Shown here: one piece after another, positions 46,243 through 58,600 of the stretch
Numbering within the stretch: position 1 is the stretch's first letter
How the letters are laid out: each line of letters begins with the position of its first letter
Source of the DNA: Epiperipatus broadwayi
Taxonomy: Eukaryota > Onychophora > Udeonychophora > Euonychophora > Peripatidae
Assembly: GCA_028023455.1 (NCBI GenBank)
Contig: JAQFVV010000112.1
Span: forward strand, 1,922,001-1,986,000
Reading direction: 5' to 3'
DNA length: 64,000 nucleotides
The notes under the pieces: model-generated
What the model was told of the DNA's origin: nothing
Databases searched by the model: none
Seen by the model: only the letters and a program-made list of their open reading frames with translations
Program-made: the position numbers and the translations under genes

Positions 46243-46715
46243 AACATCACATGATCACAATTTCTTATGCTTGCTTATAACTGTTATTAAAACAGGCAAA
46301 ACTCACTATACATATTGCCACACACAGCAAGCTAGAGCAATCAATGGATGCCAGAAGACACGAAAATGTATAGGTACTGAACTGAGTTCAGGCCTATATG
46401 ACTAAGCTAATTAGCTTGGATTGAAAATGACTAAGCTAATTAGCTTGGATTGAAAATATTAATGTGTTTTCAATTTAAAACTCATGGTTTTGTAGTTGAG
46501 ATAAAAGGTGGCTGCTAGAGGGTTGCATTAGATCCTAAGACCTAGGTGCAGTGCTTTCAGATCCAAGACTCCTCGCTGATGAAGGCCACAAGTCAGAAAC
46601 TAGTCTGTGGATATTGGATGAGTAGGCACTAGGTGGGGATTTTAGGTACAAGCCTTGTGGCAATACATATAGTGAGCTTTAAGCAAGCATAAGAAATTTG
46701 TGATCATGTGATGTT
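46243..46715. repeat. Foldback family B, copy with both outer termini
   Basis: The outer terminal inverted repeats are AACATCACATGATCACAATT TCTTATGCTTGC at the left and its complement GCAAGCATAAGAAATTTGTG ATCATGTGATGTT at the right, about 32 bases. This is the most complete view of the family ends. Internally it carries the GGTGGCTGCTAGAGGGTTGC region and a short duplicated TGACTAAGCTAATTAGCTTG. There is no coding capacity. Confidence 0.8.
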
Positions 46716-48200
46716 AAAACAAGTCTGACCTATAGTAGAACAAAGGTATTAGACATTGGAATGTATATGAAAATTTCTAATAGCTGTAGGAAACAAAGCT
46801 AATTCTCATTAAGATGTTAAGAGCAAGTCTCCGACTTATAATAGAATGATTGTATTGGACCTTATTGAAATGGATATGAAAATATTTAATACTTTTAAGA
46901 TGCAAAGCCAATATATCATAATCAAGAAGTGTTAGACTTTGACAAGAGATTGACAAGGGTTTATGCACAATTTTACTATGATAGGAAGGTAAGAAAATAA
47001 AAAAGATATCAAATCAAAGTATAGACTAGAACAAGGAAAGATATGTCTTGAAGAATAGTTCTGAATGTGGAGAAAAAGATTTCAGGATAATAGACATGCA
47101 AAAAAAGATGAATATTCTGTTGTTAGAATTAGCTACAGAATGGCAAGAACAAACTTTAATAAAAGAAAAGGATACATTTGCAACACCAATTCTAAAATTG
47201 GAAAATTTTATAACAAATTTATAAATGAAAATATTAATAGTTTATAGGATAATGATAATGTTAGGTATCTGGCAAATGTGAAAGCAAATGGAGTATATGT
47301 GCAAAAAAAGATATTGGAAAATTTGAAGTTACAAAAGACCAAATATCATGTTGATTTTCAAAATTTATCAAACTGACTCAAATACAGTCTTTGCTTGGGG
47401 AAGTCACAGTATTTGTATATATCAAAATTTGACTTATCATACAAGATGCCAAATCAAAGCGTATCAAACTCAGCGACAGTACAGTAGTAATTATAAGTTT
47501 TGTTTAGTAAAGATATGAGGGAATAATCTGCCATCTCAATAAATTCACTTCATATTCTAGTGTGGAACATGAAAAAATGGATTAATGAATATCTGACAGA
47601 TGTAATTTAACATTCACCAAAGTAACAGAATTCTTGTGTGAACAATTGCTATTTCTGAAAATATTGATTTACAGCCAAAAAAACCTTGATCATTATAATG
47701 AAGGGTGAAAAAAAAATGAAGCTATTGTATTTTTTTTGCATAAAATTATGCTTTTGTTTCATTAGGCTGCATTTTTAATGAAACAATAACTAGACAATTT
47801 TTCCAGTTGTGCTTTTTTCTAGTAAAATTTAAAAATATTCTTTGCATCTCCAAATATCTTAAACATGCCATAATCACTTTTCATTTATTTTAGAAAAGAA
47901 AACATTTTAGATCAGGACAGATACCAAACTTTGTTCAGATAGTTCTGCATAATTTAAAAATAAATTTCTCAAGAGTTATTTTGAAATCATAACAGGCCAT
48001 GGTAAAAGTCTGTGGGATCATGAAGACTTGCAACAAAGGACAAGTATCCAATGACCCAAAGAGGAAATTGCGAGTATAATCCCAATATTAACTCCTGGAA
48101 TTCTTCTTTAATAAAGAAAACAACTTATATAAAATACTTGAAAAATGTTTTTAAGATATAAATGTATTATCAGATACTCAGAAATTCAATTATTTTATAT
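46716..48200. other. Gene-free AT-rich stretch, with a weak local repeat
   Basis: A weak direct repeat exists (ATGTATATGAAAATTTCTAA near 46761 and ATGGATATGAAAATATTTAA near 46871). Reading frames such as 47065-47247 have no domain. Nothing else was recognised. Confidence 0.4.
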
Positions 48201-48204
48201 ATTT

Positions 48205-48500
48205 TTATTTAACTTACTCCCATTTTGACCCTGATCGAATAAACATCAAACATCTTGGTAACTCAATTTTTGGCCTAATTGAAAGTTTGCATACATATGT
48301 ATTCTTGATGATAATATATTTTTTAATCAAAAATTAGAGAAAAAGTTTAAATATTTATAATATTGATGCATTTCTAGTGACATTTCTTATATTTTAAAAT
48401 CAAATGATTAATTGATGTAAAGCAAAAAGTATAAAATAATATATATATTTAAATAAATGCATTTATTTACATAAATGCACTAAAATGTAAAAAAAAAATT
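48205..48500 (+). repeat. Dispersed repeat family D, copy 2
   Basis: It matches the copy in the Mff intron (37625-38300) in the block TAACTCAATTTT ... TTTGCATACATxTGT ... GATAATAxATTTTTT, followed by a looser similar AT-rich region with AAATGCATT and ATAAATGCA elements. Confidence 0.5.
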
Positions 48501-48524
48501 TCCTTCAACTTTCATAAATAAAAA

Positions 48525-48670
48525 TGGGACAAAGAATCATTTAAATAAACTTGCAAATATCTGCTTACTTGTTATCAACTTTAATCTATGTATCATTATA
48601 AAAGAAATGGATTGGCATTGACATAAGAAAATGGATGTCATTTGCAAGTTTATTTCATTCTTTGCCCCAG
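48525..48670. repeat. Foldback MITE-like element, family C, copy 2
   Basis: The left arm TGGGACAAAGAATCATTTAA ATAAACTTGCAAAT pairs with the right arm ATTTGCAAGTTTATTTCATT CTTTGCCCCA. Its right half (GGATTGGCATTGACAT onward) resembles the loop of the copy at 17998-18207. Confidence 0.65.
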
Positions 48671-49540
48671 GCTTTGTTTTAAAAACTTTTTTAGTTTTTA
48701 ATGCACAAAATCATTTCTTTTAATATATATATTTAATTTTTCCTATATTTAATAAAATCTTACTGGCCCATATTTTTGAGAGTAAAGAATTGTAGGTTTT
48801 ATCAGAAATTTTGAAACAAAGTTCTGACAATAACAGAAATAAAAGGATCTAAAAGTGCCACATCCCAATGAAAGAAATGGATAAGTGATTATGGTTTCCC
48901 CAAAATTATCTGGCAAAGAGAAGTGGATGTTGTTTGCATATAGGATTTGTGATAATACTGGCATACATAAAGGTACACAATTAGGTTTAAAGGATTTTTT
49001 TAATTTTCAAGTTTTTCTTCCAGTAATTTAACTTGCTTCATTATATTATTCTGCTTTAAAATGAAGTAATCTCGTAAATTCTAGTTGAAAATTTGTATTT
49101 GTTATTCATGCTTTTTTATTCATATTTTTCAAAAATGTAGTAAAATGTGAATCTTTCATAACTCCATAATGAAACTTTCCATAAATAAAAGCCAACAATA
49201 CTTTTTTTTTTTTTTTATGTAAATTTTTGAGAGATACAAAGTCAAAAACTTTAGGAAATCAATTTGAAATTAAAGGCCATCAAAATCTAGCAATCAGATG
49301 AACATTTACAACTTTCAATTTGATACTTTCTGTAGCCTTTTAATTGTACCTTGAGTAATCAATTCTATATGTAATTGTAATTTTTTGGAGATTTTGAATG
49401 GTTAGAATTCAAAAGTATATATCATTTTTTTCAATTAGCCAAATTTGAAAAAAAAAAAAGTTTTTTTTATTGGATCACTTGACATGGATAGAAATTAAAT
49501 AGATAAAAAGCAAAAAAAAAAATCAGCATATTTTTTCTGA
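48671..49540. other. Gene-free AT-rich stretch
   Basis: I see no gene or recognisable repeat on either strand, only poly(T)/poly(A) runs. Confidence 0.5.
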
Positions 49541-49822
49541 ACATCACATGATTACAATTTCCTATGCTTACACAAGCTGTTAAAACAGTAACAAACTCAA
49601 TACAGTAATGCCACCCAATGCAAAGCCATAGTAAACAATGGATGTAAGGTTTGTTTAGAAAATCCCTATTTAGTACTTATTCAATATCCACAAACTGATT
49701 TCTTATTTGTGATTCCTTACTGATGAAAGTTATAAATTAGAAACTAGTCTGAGAATATTGGATGAGAGGCATTAATCCATTGATTACTATGGCTTGCACT
49801 GGGTGGAACTACTGTATGGAGA
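49541..49822. repeat. Foldback family B, abutting a truncated LINE
   Basis: The left outer end ACATCACATGATTACAATTT C is present. The inner pair is CCACCCAATGCAAAGCCATA (left, about 49611) and GCTTGCACTGGGTGGAACT (right, to about 49810). The right outer end is missing: the element passes directly into LINE family B sequence at about 49823. Confidence 0.7.
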
Positions 49823-52005
49823 TTAAAGTGGAAGAGATGGGAGCAAAAAAATTTGGAAATATATTAAAAGGAATGTTGGAGAGAGAAAAATAATATTAAA
49901 TGGGTGGAAAAAGAGTGTAGCTCTAGAGAAAAGACAATCTTAAATAGATATGTAAAATATATATAGAAAAGATATTAGATCTGAAGGGCAGAGTGATAAC
50001 AAACATAAAAGCACATAGTAATGGAAATATTAATTTTACAGAAAATGAATGAAGCAGGGAAAAGGGGAAAGACGAGGTTTAGATGGATGGGCAACAGAGA
50101 TGGTGGTGAATTTGGAAAATAGGACAAAAATCTATCAATAGGTTTTACTAAGATGGCACAGAAGACAGAATTTCCAGATAGCTAGAATAATACAAGAGTA
50201 AGGCTATTATTTAAAGGAAAGGGTAAGGACCATAGAAAGATAAATAATTATAGACATCTATAGTGGTAACATCAATTTTTTGCATATATAATGGCTGGGT
50301 GGGAAAATGGATTGAATAAAATAATATAGTGGGAGAAATGCAGGGTTTTAGGAAATAGTTTATTTGTAATCACACTAAGATATGAGTAGGAGAGAAGGTA
50401 TATGATAGAAATAGATTATGAGCAAGTTTAGTAAATTTGGGAGTGGATTTTATTAAGAGATTGTATGAAAATAATTACGTAACATTTAGGAAATATATAA
50501 TCCAGAGTTAAGAAATGGGATGGGATTAAGGCAAAGATGCCCTGTCACCTATTTCGTTTTTGTTATATTTGAGAGAAATGGAGGGAGCAATAGGAAGAGG
50601 AATAATAGGTGGCAAGGGAGTCTATACATTATCAGGTCTTTTATTTGCTGATGATATCTTGTGCACAGAAAGTAGGGAAGATTTGATAAGTTATGCTGAA
50701 GACATGCACAAAGGTGGGTAAAAAGAAGGGGGTTAAATTTAATGAAGAAAAATCAAATATAATGATAAATGCTGGGGAAAGAGAAGAGAAATTATTTTTA
50801 TTGGGTGATATAAAGATAAATGTGGTAAATTGGTATTTGGGAATTGTCTTAAATAATAAGAGAAATTGCTTGGCTGAATGGGAGAAAAAATTGATAAATG
50901 AAGTAAAGAAAAGAACTGATAAAAGAAAGTAACAGTGTTTTCATATAATAAGTATGATGTAGCAAGAATTATATGGGAGTGGCAGTAGCAGAGTTAACTT
51001 ATAATAATGATGCATTATATGTTAGTAAAGGGGTGGTAATTACTTAGAAAAAGTATGAAAAGAAAGATATGCATTAGATGCAGATGTGTGGACGGCAAAG
51101 GAGGCAATTCAAGCAGAAATGGGATGGTCAAGTTTTTATATGAAAGATGCAAAATGAAAATGTTGAGTAGATTGCAACCCATGGATAGTAAGAAAATAGT
51201 ATCCAATTGGGTTACAAGTAAAGGACAGCCAAAAAATGGGTGAGAAGGGTAGTACAATATATAGAAAATTTGGATAAAGACTGTCATTATACTTGTACGA
51301 AAGATGGGATGATTATGTTAGGAGGATTGTTGAGTATTATAGTTGCAAAGAATGGGATAGAAGAATAAATGCATTAATAAAAATAAGGAGATGAATTAGT
51401 ATGGAGAATAAAAAGTTTAAATGTATGTAGAAGTAAACAATATTTTCGGTGTGAATTAATTTATGATAATAGCAAAGAAAGTAGTTAACTGTTTAAAACT
51501 CGAATAGGATCATTAGCAACAAGGGAATATACGCCTAAATGGAGAAATGTGGGTGATTTAGTCTGCAAGGAAGACATGGTAAATATTAGACATCTGCTAA
51601 TTGAATACAAATGATTACAAGCAAAAAGGGTACAAATAATGAAGTTATGGAAGAATAAATATAAAAATTATATAGAAAGTGAGTTCTTGTTTTTATGCTG
51701 GTTTGGAAAAGGGAGGGATCTAGATATAAAGGCCATAGAGTGGCCAAAAATGATGTGGAAATGGAATGGAGCAGGATAGATAATATAGAAAAAACTTAGG
51801 TTGGTGATTCTCTGGGCATAGTGGTTAAGAGATTTCTGACTTCGATAAAGGAAAAGCTACTGCCATCGTGCACATTTTTTCTACAAGTGATGCAATCTTA
51901 CCATAATTAAATCGCTAGATGAACTGTTCCATTATTATCATTACCATATTTCTGACTTTTGTAATATTATTTTTAATGTAATTTTTTAAAAATAATAATA
52001 ATAAT
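49823..52005 (+). pseudogene. Decayed LINE (family B), 5'-truncated copy
   Basis: It starts with GGAAGAGATGGGAGCAAAAA, matching the middle of the minus-strand copy (about 32220), so the endonuclease region is absent. Readable parts are the pre-RT and RT core in broken frames, LLFADDILC near 50645, and the frame 50693-50932 with GKKKGVKFNEEKSNIMI. Near 51814 the tail has GGGCATAGTGGTTAAGAGAT, a tRNA A-box-like sequence shared with the other copy. The end is an (AAT)n run at 51990-52004. Frameshifts and stops make it non-functional. Confidence 0.75.
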
Positions 52006-55000
52006 TGAAAGTCTTTAATGTTGTTCTGAAAATATTAATGGAAAATGATACTGAAAAAAAAGTTACTAGTCAAAAATAAATATAGACACAAAGACATTGA
52101 ATTTATAACTTTTATTATATACATATTATATTCTATTCAAACACTATTAACAATTAAATTATATTTTTTTATCTATTTTTTCCATGGCTTTTTTTTTTTA
52201 TTATTAAAATAAATATGAAGTTAAAAAATGGAAATACAAACAAAAGCAAAGTCTTAGAAACAAAAGAAAAAGCATAATAAATCTTTTATCAAATATTGTT
52301 TAATAAAATACACAGATTATTTTATATGCTTAACATTTTTGATTTATAAATTTTTTTTTAAAAAAAGGTGTTTAAAATATACTATTTTATTAAGAAATAA
52401 AATATCATTACATTAAAAGTATTAACTTATTAAATATCCCCCCCCCTCTTCAATTCTACATAAGAAATACAAAGCATCATATTTACATACTATACATCAA
52501 AAATTGGCAACAATTATTTATTCTTAACAGAATAATGTCAGAAACTACTAAAATAGTTTGATATATTTGATCACAGATTATACAAATTTACATATTTCAA
52601 TATTGATGAATTACAGAATAAAGGCACTGAACCAGACATAACTAAACAATGATACACAATCAACAAAATTAATTTCAAGAAAATGTAGTATGTTATAATG
52701 ATTTACCATACAAATATTAATTTTGTAATAAATAACACTAAAATATCAATTTTGAAGATTTAAGAAATGGATTATTCATTTTAAAAATTCAACTTCTTTT
52801 TATTTAATTTTACTATATGTATGTGATCATACAACTGTAACTATTAATAATTAACTAATATTTACTACTATAGTTAATGATTATTCTATCTAAATTTAAA
52901 AGAACTTGAATTTTTGTTGTAATCTAAATAATTAACTATGAGGAGCCAAAAATTAGCTATAATGTTATGAATATCATGTTCCTAATGATTAGATATTTAA
53001 TATTCCAGAAAAATGTACTGATTAATATAACATAAAATAATATATAGAAAGATAAAACATAACAAATATGTAAATGTCTGGGAGAATGTTTTAAAAGTAA
53101 ATGCATTAAAATATTCAGCCGTCTACAAAGCAGTATATATATTTTCCTCTATAAAAAAAAAAAAAAATGTATAATCTATTCCAGTTCAAAATTTATTTAT
53201 TTGAAATTGTTAATTTTCTCATTACTTTATTATTTGCTCATTTTCCAGCAAATTAATATTCATAAAATATGCTGGACTTCTTTTAAAAACTATAAAAACC
53301 TGTTTTGTAAATATCAATGGTAGTTTGTTGCCTTATATAGTTAAATGCAATGATCGCATATTTACAAGAACTATAAGATCTGAAGAATTTTATTTGGTAG
53401 CAGTTTGCCAATGCTTTTCATTAATAACATTATAGCATTAGTAATTAAAATAATATACAGTAATTATAATTAAAAAAAATTATAAAAGAGGCAATTTATA
53501 AAATTGCTTTTTTTAAAATTCCTTCTACAATACGGAAATTTTTTAATTTTAAAATTCTGTATACTATAAATTTAATGGGAAACTATTTGGAAGTAGAAAA
53601 ATTTCAAGTTTTGCCCTGCCTGTATTATATAAATTGTAATTTCCCATCAAATCTATATCATACAGAAATTATTTTAAAATTAAAAAAAATTCTGAACCAT
53701 AGAATTGTGAAAAAAGAAAATAAAATGTCACCTTTATTTTTTTTAATAATTGTAATACTTTATAGTTGGTAATACTATGTTATTAAGGAAAAGTAATGGC
53801 ATACTGCCACAAAAACAAATTTTGGAAAATAAATAAGTATCTAGTTATTATTTGCTAGAGGATACAATAATTTAAAATGTCATTATCCTGCATTTAGCAA
53901 GCCTACTCAATGTGACGCTTTTACTATTGGAGAGATCTTTATGCATCATTTCAAAAAATACAATTATAATAAACCATAAATGCCATCAACTAACTGGTTA
54001 TTATATACTAATTATATCATCATAGCCCTCATGCTTAAATAAACTAATACAATATTAGAAATCTAATGTCAAGGATTCCATTCTCTGCCTAATTGTAGTT
54101 TTACAATGACAATAGATTGCTAATCTATTTATTTGTTTAAACATGAGGACTGTGGTGATATAATTCAACATAATTATGTAAAAGTTTATAGTGTAGATAT
54201 GGTTTTAAAGTGAATTGGTAAATTCTGTAAAATTTATCCACATACCAAATTTGCTTGACAAAAATCATATCAAATTCCGATTGATATTTTTGTATTATTA
54301 GCATAGTAAAGGTGGCTGAATCCTAGCTGAGAAATATGGGAGGGGGTGGTGGTCAATTGAACTTTGTCAAACCTTATTTAAATTTGAGCCCCCATCATTA
54401 ACTTTATGATCTTGATTATATTTTTTGTAGATTACATTTTGTTAAAGCAAGTTTTGTCTGAAGCTTACATTTACAATGAATAGTCAAGAGAAATAAGTTT
54501 TTATATCAATGAAATAATTAATCCAAATTGAAACTTAAAGTTATTTTATAATTTGCATAAACTAATATATTTGTATAGTATTGGTAAATAATTGTAATAC
54601 AGTAAAAAAAAAATCTTTATTTTAAATAAATAATACTGTCAAGGAAAAGATAAATGCTTATCTATGTAAATTAATAATTTTGAACTGGAAAAGCATACTC
54701 TATTTTTTTTAAAAAAATATACTTTATATAGGTTATAAAAAAACATAATAAAATATTATAAAACAATTTATTAATAGGGAAGGCACCATATATGAGTTAC
54801 AAAAGAAAAAAAATACCTTAACACTTAGAATCGATATGTCTTAAATGAATTTTTCAAATAAATAACAATGGTGCTTTAGGCAAGAAAAATGTAAGTAGCA
54901 TAAATGGAAAACTATAATACTAAATTTATTTTAAAAACTGAATTATATGATCTATTACTATAATAAAATGTATTTATTACTATGTACACAACAGACTTAA

Positions 55001-55600
55001 TCTTTATTGCCTTAAGCACTTAATGCTATAGAAATGTAAATTAATCTTTAAATGCTACAACAAATTTTTATTTGCACTATATGTCATATTTGAGCAGTTT
55101 ATTTTTAAACTACAAGTTTTTTGTTGTTGAAAATACATAATTTTTAATACGTTTTACATGTAATGTTTAATTTGAGCAGATAAATATGGTCAAATACTAA
55201 ATTAAAAATTCTACATTTTTAAAAATTATTTATACTGCAAAAACGGTAAATAATGGTTATTTCTAATTAGAAAGATAGCGTTTTTTTTGTTAATATGATT
55301 AATTCAAGAAATGTTATCAAATTTAATCATTTAACACTGATTCATTTTAAATGTGGTATAGAAAAAATTTAATGTTTTCAATTTGTGGACCATATACTCA
55401 TCAATCCATAAAACATCAATCAGATGAAGTATATTTACTCACATTTCAACAATTTTTAAACCTATAACAATCTAAGCATTACAAAAAAAAAAAAAACATT
55501 TAGAAATCTCATTGCAGGAGAATTATAGAATCTTTATTAAACTTTTGCTCAGATCAAAAGAAATGCTAATTGTCACATGACTCATTTAGCTTATTATCAA
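52006..55600. other. Gene-free AT-rich region
   Basis: No assignable gene. A 10-base C run lies near 52438. A minus-strand transcript end near 52120 is conceivable (the complement reads ATAATAAAAG), which would make this a long 3' UTR of an unseen minus-strand gene, but nothing supports an upstream exon. Confidence 0.4.
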
Positions 55601-58600
55601 TCACATTAGTCAGTTGTGATCTCTATTAACTACTCTTACCAACTATGTGATATCATATAATCATTGTAAGACTCCCTAGATTGACTGTTAAATGATCTCA
55701 ACAAGGCTAGCTTTTTAGTTGCCCTTTATATTTTGCTATTTAGGCTAAACTGAAATTTTACAAATGATTAGTTTTAAATAGCAAATGAGTTAATACAAAA
55801 TATGAAAGTGCCTTGGGTCTTGACAAATTCTTAGAAATTAGTCATGAAAATCTAAATGGCTGCAGATTCATTCTATACTAATATAGTTGAACAGATTGAC
55901 AATAGATATAATTACTGTTTATCATTAGAATCAATCCATAATGGAGACAAAAATGAATTAAAATTAAATAGATAAGTTCACAGTTTACATCAAACATACA
56001 ATGAATATTGTAATTGGCATATAAATAATCACTAATTTCTTTACCTAGCAGTTAGCTTTTTAATATTAAAATGAATCACACTTCCATTAAACTGATATTT
56101 AGTAAAGATAAAATATATTTTATGCTTCACTAAATTTTTCCATTTAATAAATATTAGATAGTCAGCCAAGAATTGTTTGCATTGTTATTTTATTGGATAA
56201 AAATGGTGTAAATAATAATAATAGAGCAAAGAAATTTCATAAGCAAAGTCTATCTACTATTTGACATTAGAAAATATAGCATTTTAAAAAAGATCATTCT
56301 TGATGTGACAATTTAATAATAATTTCTAAGACTACCCCTGACCTCTTTCCCAGTTTCATTTCTTTATCAGGTGTTTATTGATTGTATTATAACCTCTTGT
56401 TTCCTCATAATGATTTGAAGAAACATTTGATCAAAGAAATGTTCAAAATATTACATTTAACATCTGAATTTATATTTATAGTGATAGCTGAAAATGTTCT
56501 CCAATTATCATTGAACATCTATATCATAATGCCATTATAAACTGCAACTACAACAATCTCAATTTAATTACCATCTACTTATTTCATGAGTATTTATGCA
56601 TAATGATAAAATATGGATTAAATAAAATAGCTATTTCTTTTACCCATAGACATCTCAATTGTTAATGTGACTGTTAAAAAATAGTGTAGCATTTTACTAT
56701 TTAATGTCACTTATATTGGCCTATTTTAATTTATAAAATACTGTAACCAATTTTCTAGTCAATCCTTATAAAAGAAAATTTTTTACACAGAGTACAAAAA
56801 ATTCCCATGATCTTAATGAGTTAAAAATCAGGAAATATTTCTGTTTCTCTATGCTTTATCACTTAATAGTTGGATGAAACAATTAACAATATAAGAAATA
56901 TTTAATCTCAAAATTTTTTGAACACATACTTTAGTAATTTTCAAATACATAGTAAAAAATTAAAAGCATTAGTATATATATTTATTTAGAATTAATACTA
57001 TTGCAACTAAAGTATGTGTATACATATCAAAGATAAAAAGATTGCTCCCAATGTCTTGAGACTTATATTTTGTTATTTGAAAAACATTTTAATTTAGACT
57101 TTTTTTTCTCACCTCTCCCATTAACTTATTTCTTAGAGGTTTTCTTCAATAAAAAACTAAATTTTTTTTACACATTAGTTGATACAATTTTATATATGTC
57201 TTTAATGTTATATCTATTAGTGTATTGATAAAAAAAAATACTACTGTCTGTATGAGAATTCACAACTAAACAAAAATCAAATGCAATTGTTTATTCCAAT
57301 ACTGGCAAAATCATTTAATTGTGATCCAATCACTTTCATTGCTTCTACTATCCAATGTTCATTTGATTTAACAAATTAATTTGCATAGAATCAAAATATA
57401 TTTTTGCTTTATAACATACCCAATTGACAAACCAATGTTGTATGAGGTAATTATATATTCTAAAATATTTGATATAAACTAATATTTATATTTGACCTCA
57501 CCAGATTTGCATGATCGTAGAATTCAATTTTTTCATTATTAAAATAAAAAATATTGAGACATTTTATTATTAAATGACACATCTTGGTAAATGTAGGCCA
57601 ACATGCCTGAAGGGTGAAGGAATAATTTTTGTTGATTTGCACTTATAGTATTATTATAATTATATGCTATAATAGTTTTCACTATATCTTCCTTCATTCT
57701 TATCTTCACGACTTTTGGACTGGCATTGTGTTTAGTACTCTATGTGACTTCTTTAATCTCAATGCAATAACTTTTCCAGATTGTAAAATCTCCATTTCAC
57801 ACTCACCCCTTTCAGTTTATCTTTTCTCAGATTTTCCAAGCAATCCTTTTACTCTAGTAAATCTGTAATATCTGGTTACAAGTACTAATTATTCAGAAAC
57901 ACAGTATCCTTTTATTCAAAAACCAACTACCAGTAAATATTTTTCATGCTAATTAGTAAAATATCATACTTTTTATTATAAATTCTTTCTTTTTTAATAT
58001 ACAAGAGAAAATTACAAATATATCCACTTTCTCATTCACAAAATACAAAAAATGGGTACTGATAAGCACTTATTTTTCATTTCACTTTCTGCTTTTACAT
58101 ACTATGTGAGGTCATTGAAGTACTGGAAATACTAATTGAAAAATGGAACATTTCTCTACATTTTAAAAAAGTGGGCTGACATAACACACTTTTAAAATAG
58201 GAAAATATTGTTTGATTTTTATAAAATAATCTGAAAATAAATACATGAATAATGAAACATACATTTGTATTTTTACAATTTATGCTTAAATACTAATCAT
58301 AAAATTGAACATTTTCTAGCATTTTATAATTGAAAAATTGAACATTTTCTCATATTTTGTACTATTTATTTATTCATTAAGTTAAGCAACTTTTTTACAA
58401 TTTGTGTTTTAGTATTGTTTTATAAAACTTGACATTTACATTGCCTTTATTTTTTGTCTGTTTAAAAAGAAAAAAATACATAGTCCAGTATTATTTTTAT
58501 AAAGTAGACATCAAATTTTACATTACTTCTATAAAACATCCAGAATTTTTAGAAAATGTTCAATTTATTGACGACTATTTTCAATATGGCTTTGGTAGCT

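Noticed and set aside
52100-55600. Long 3' UTR of a minus-strand gene
   Set aside because: Only an AATAAA on the minus strand near 52120 supports it; no exon, splice site or coding trace was found to the right.
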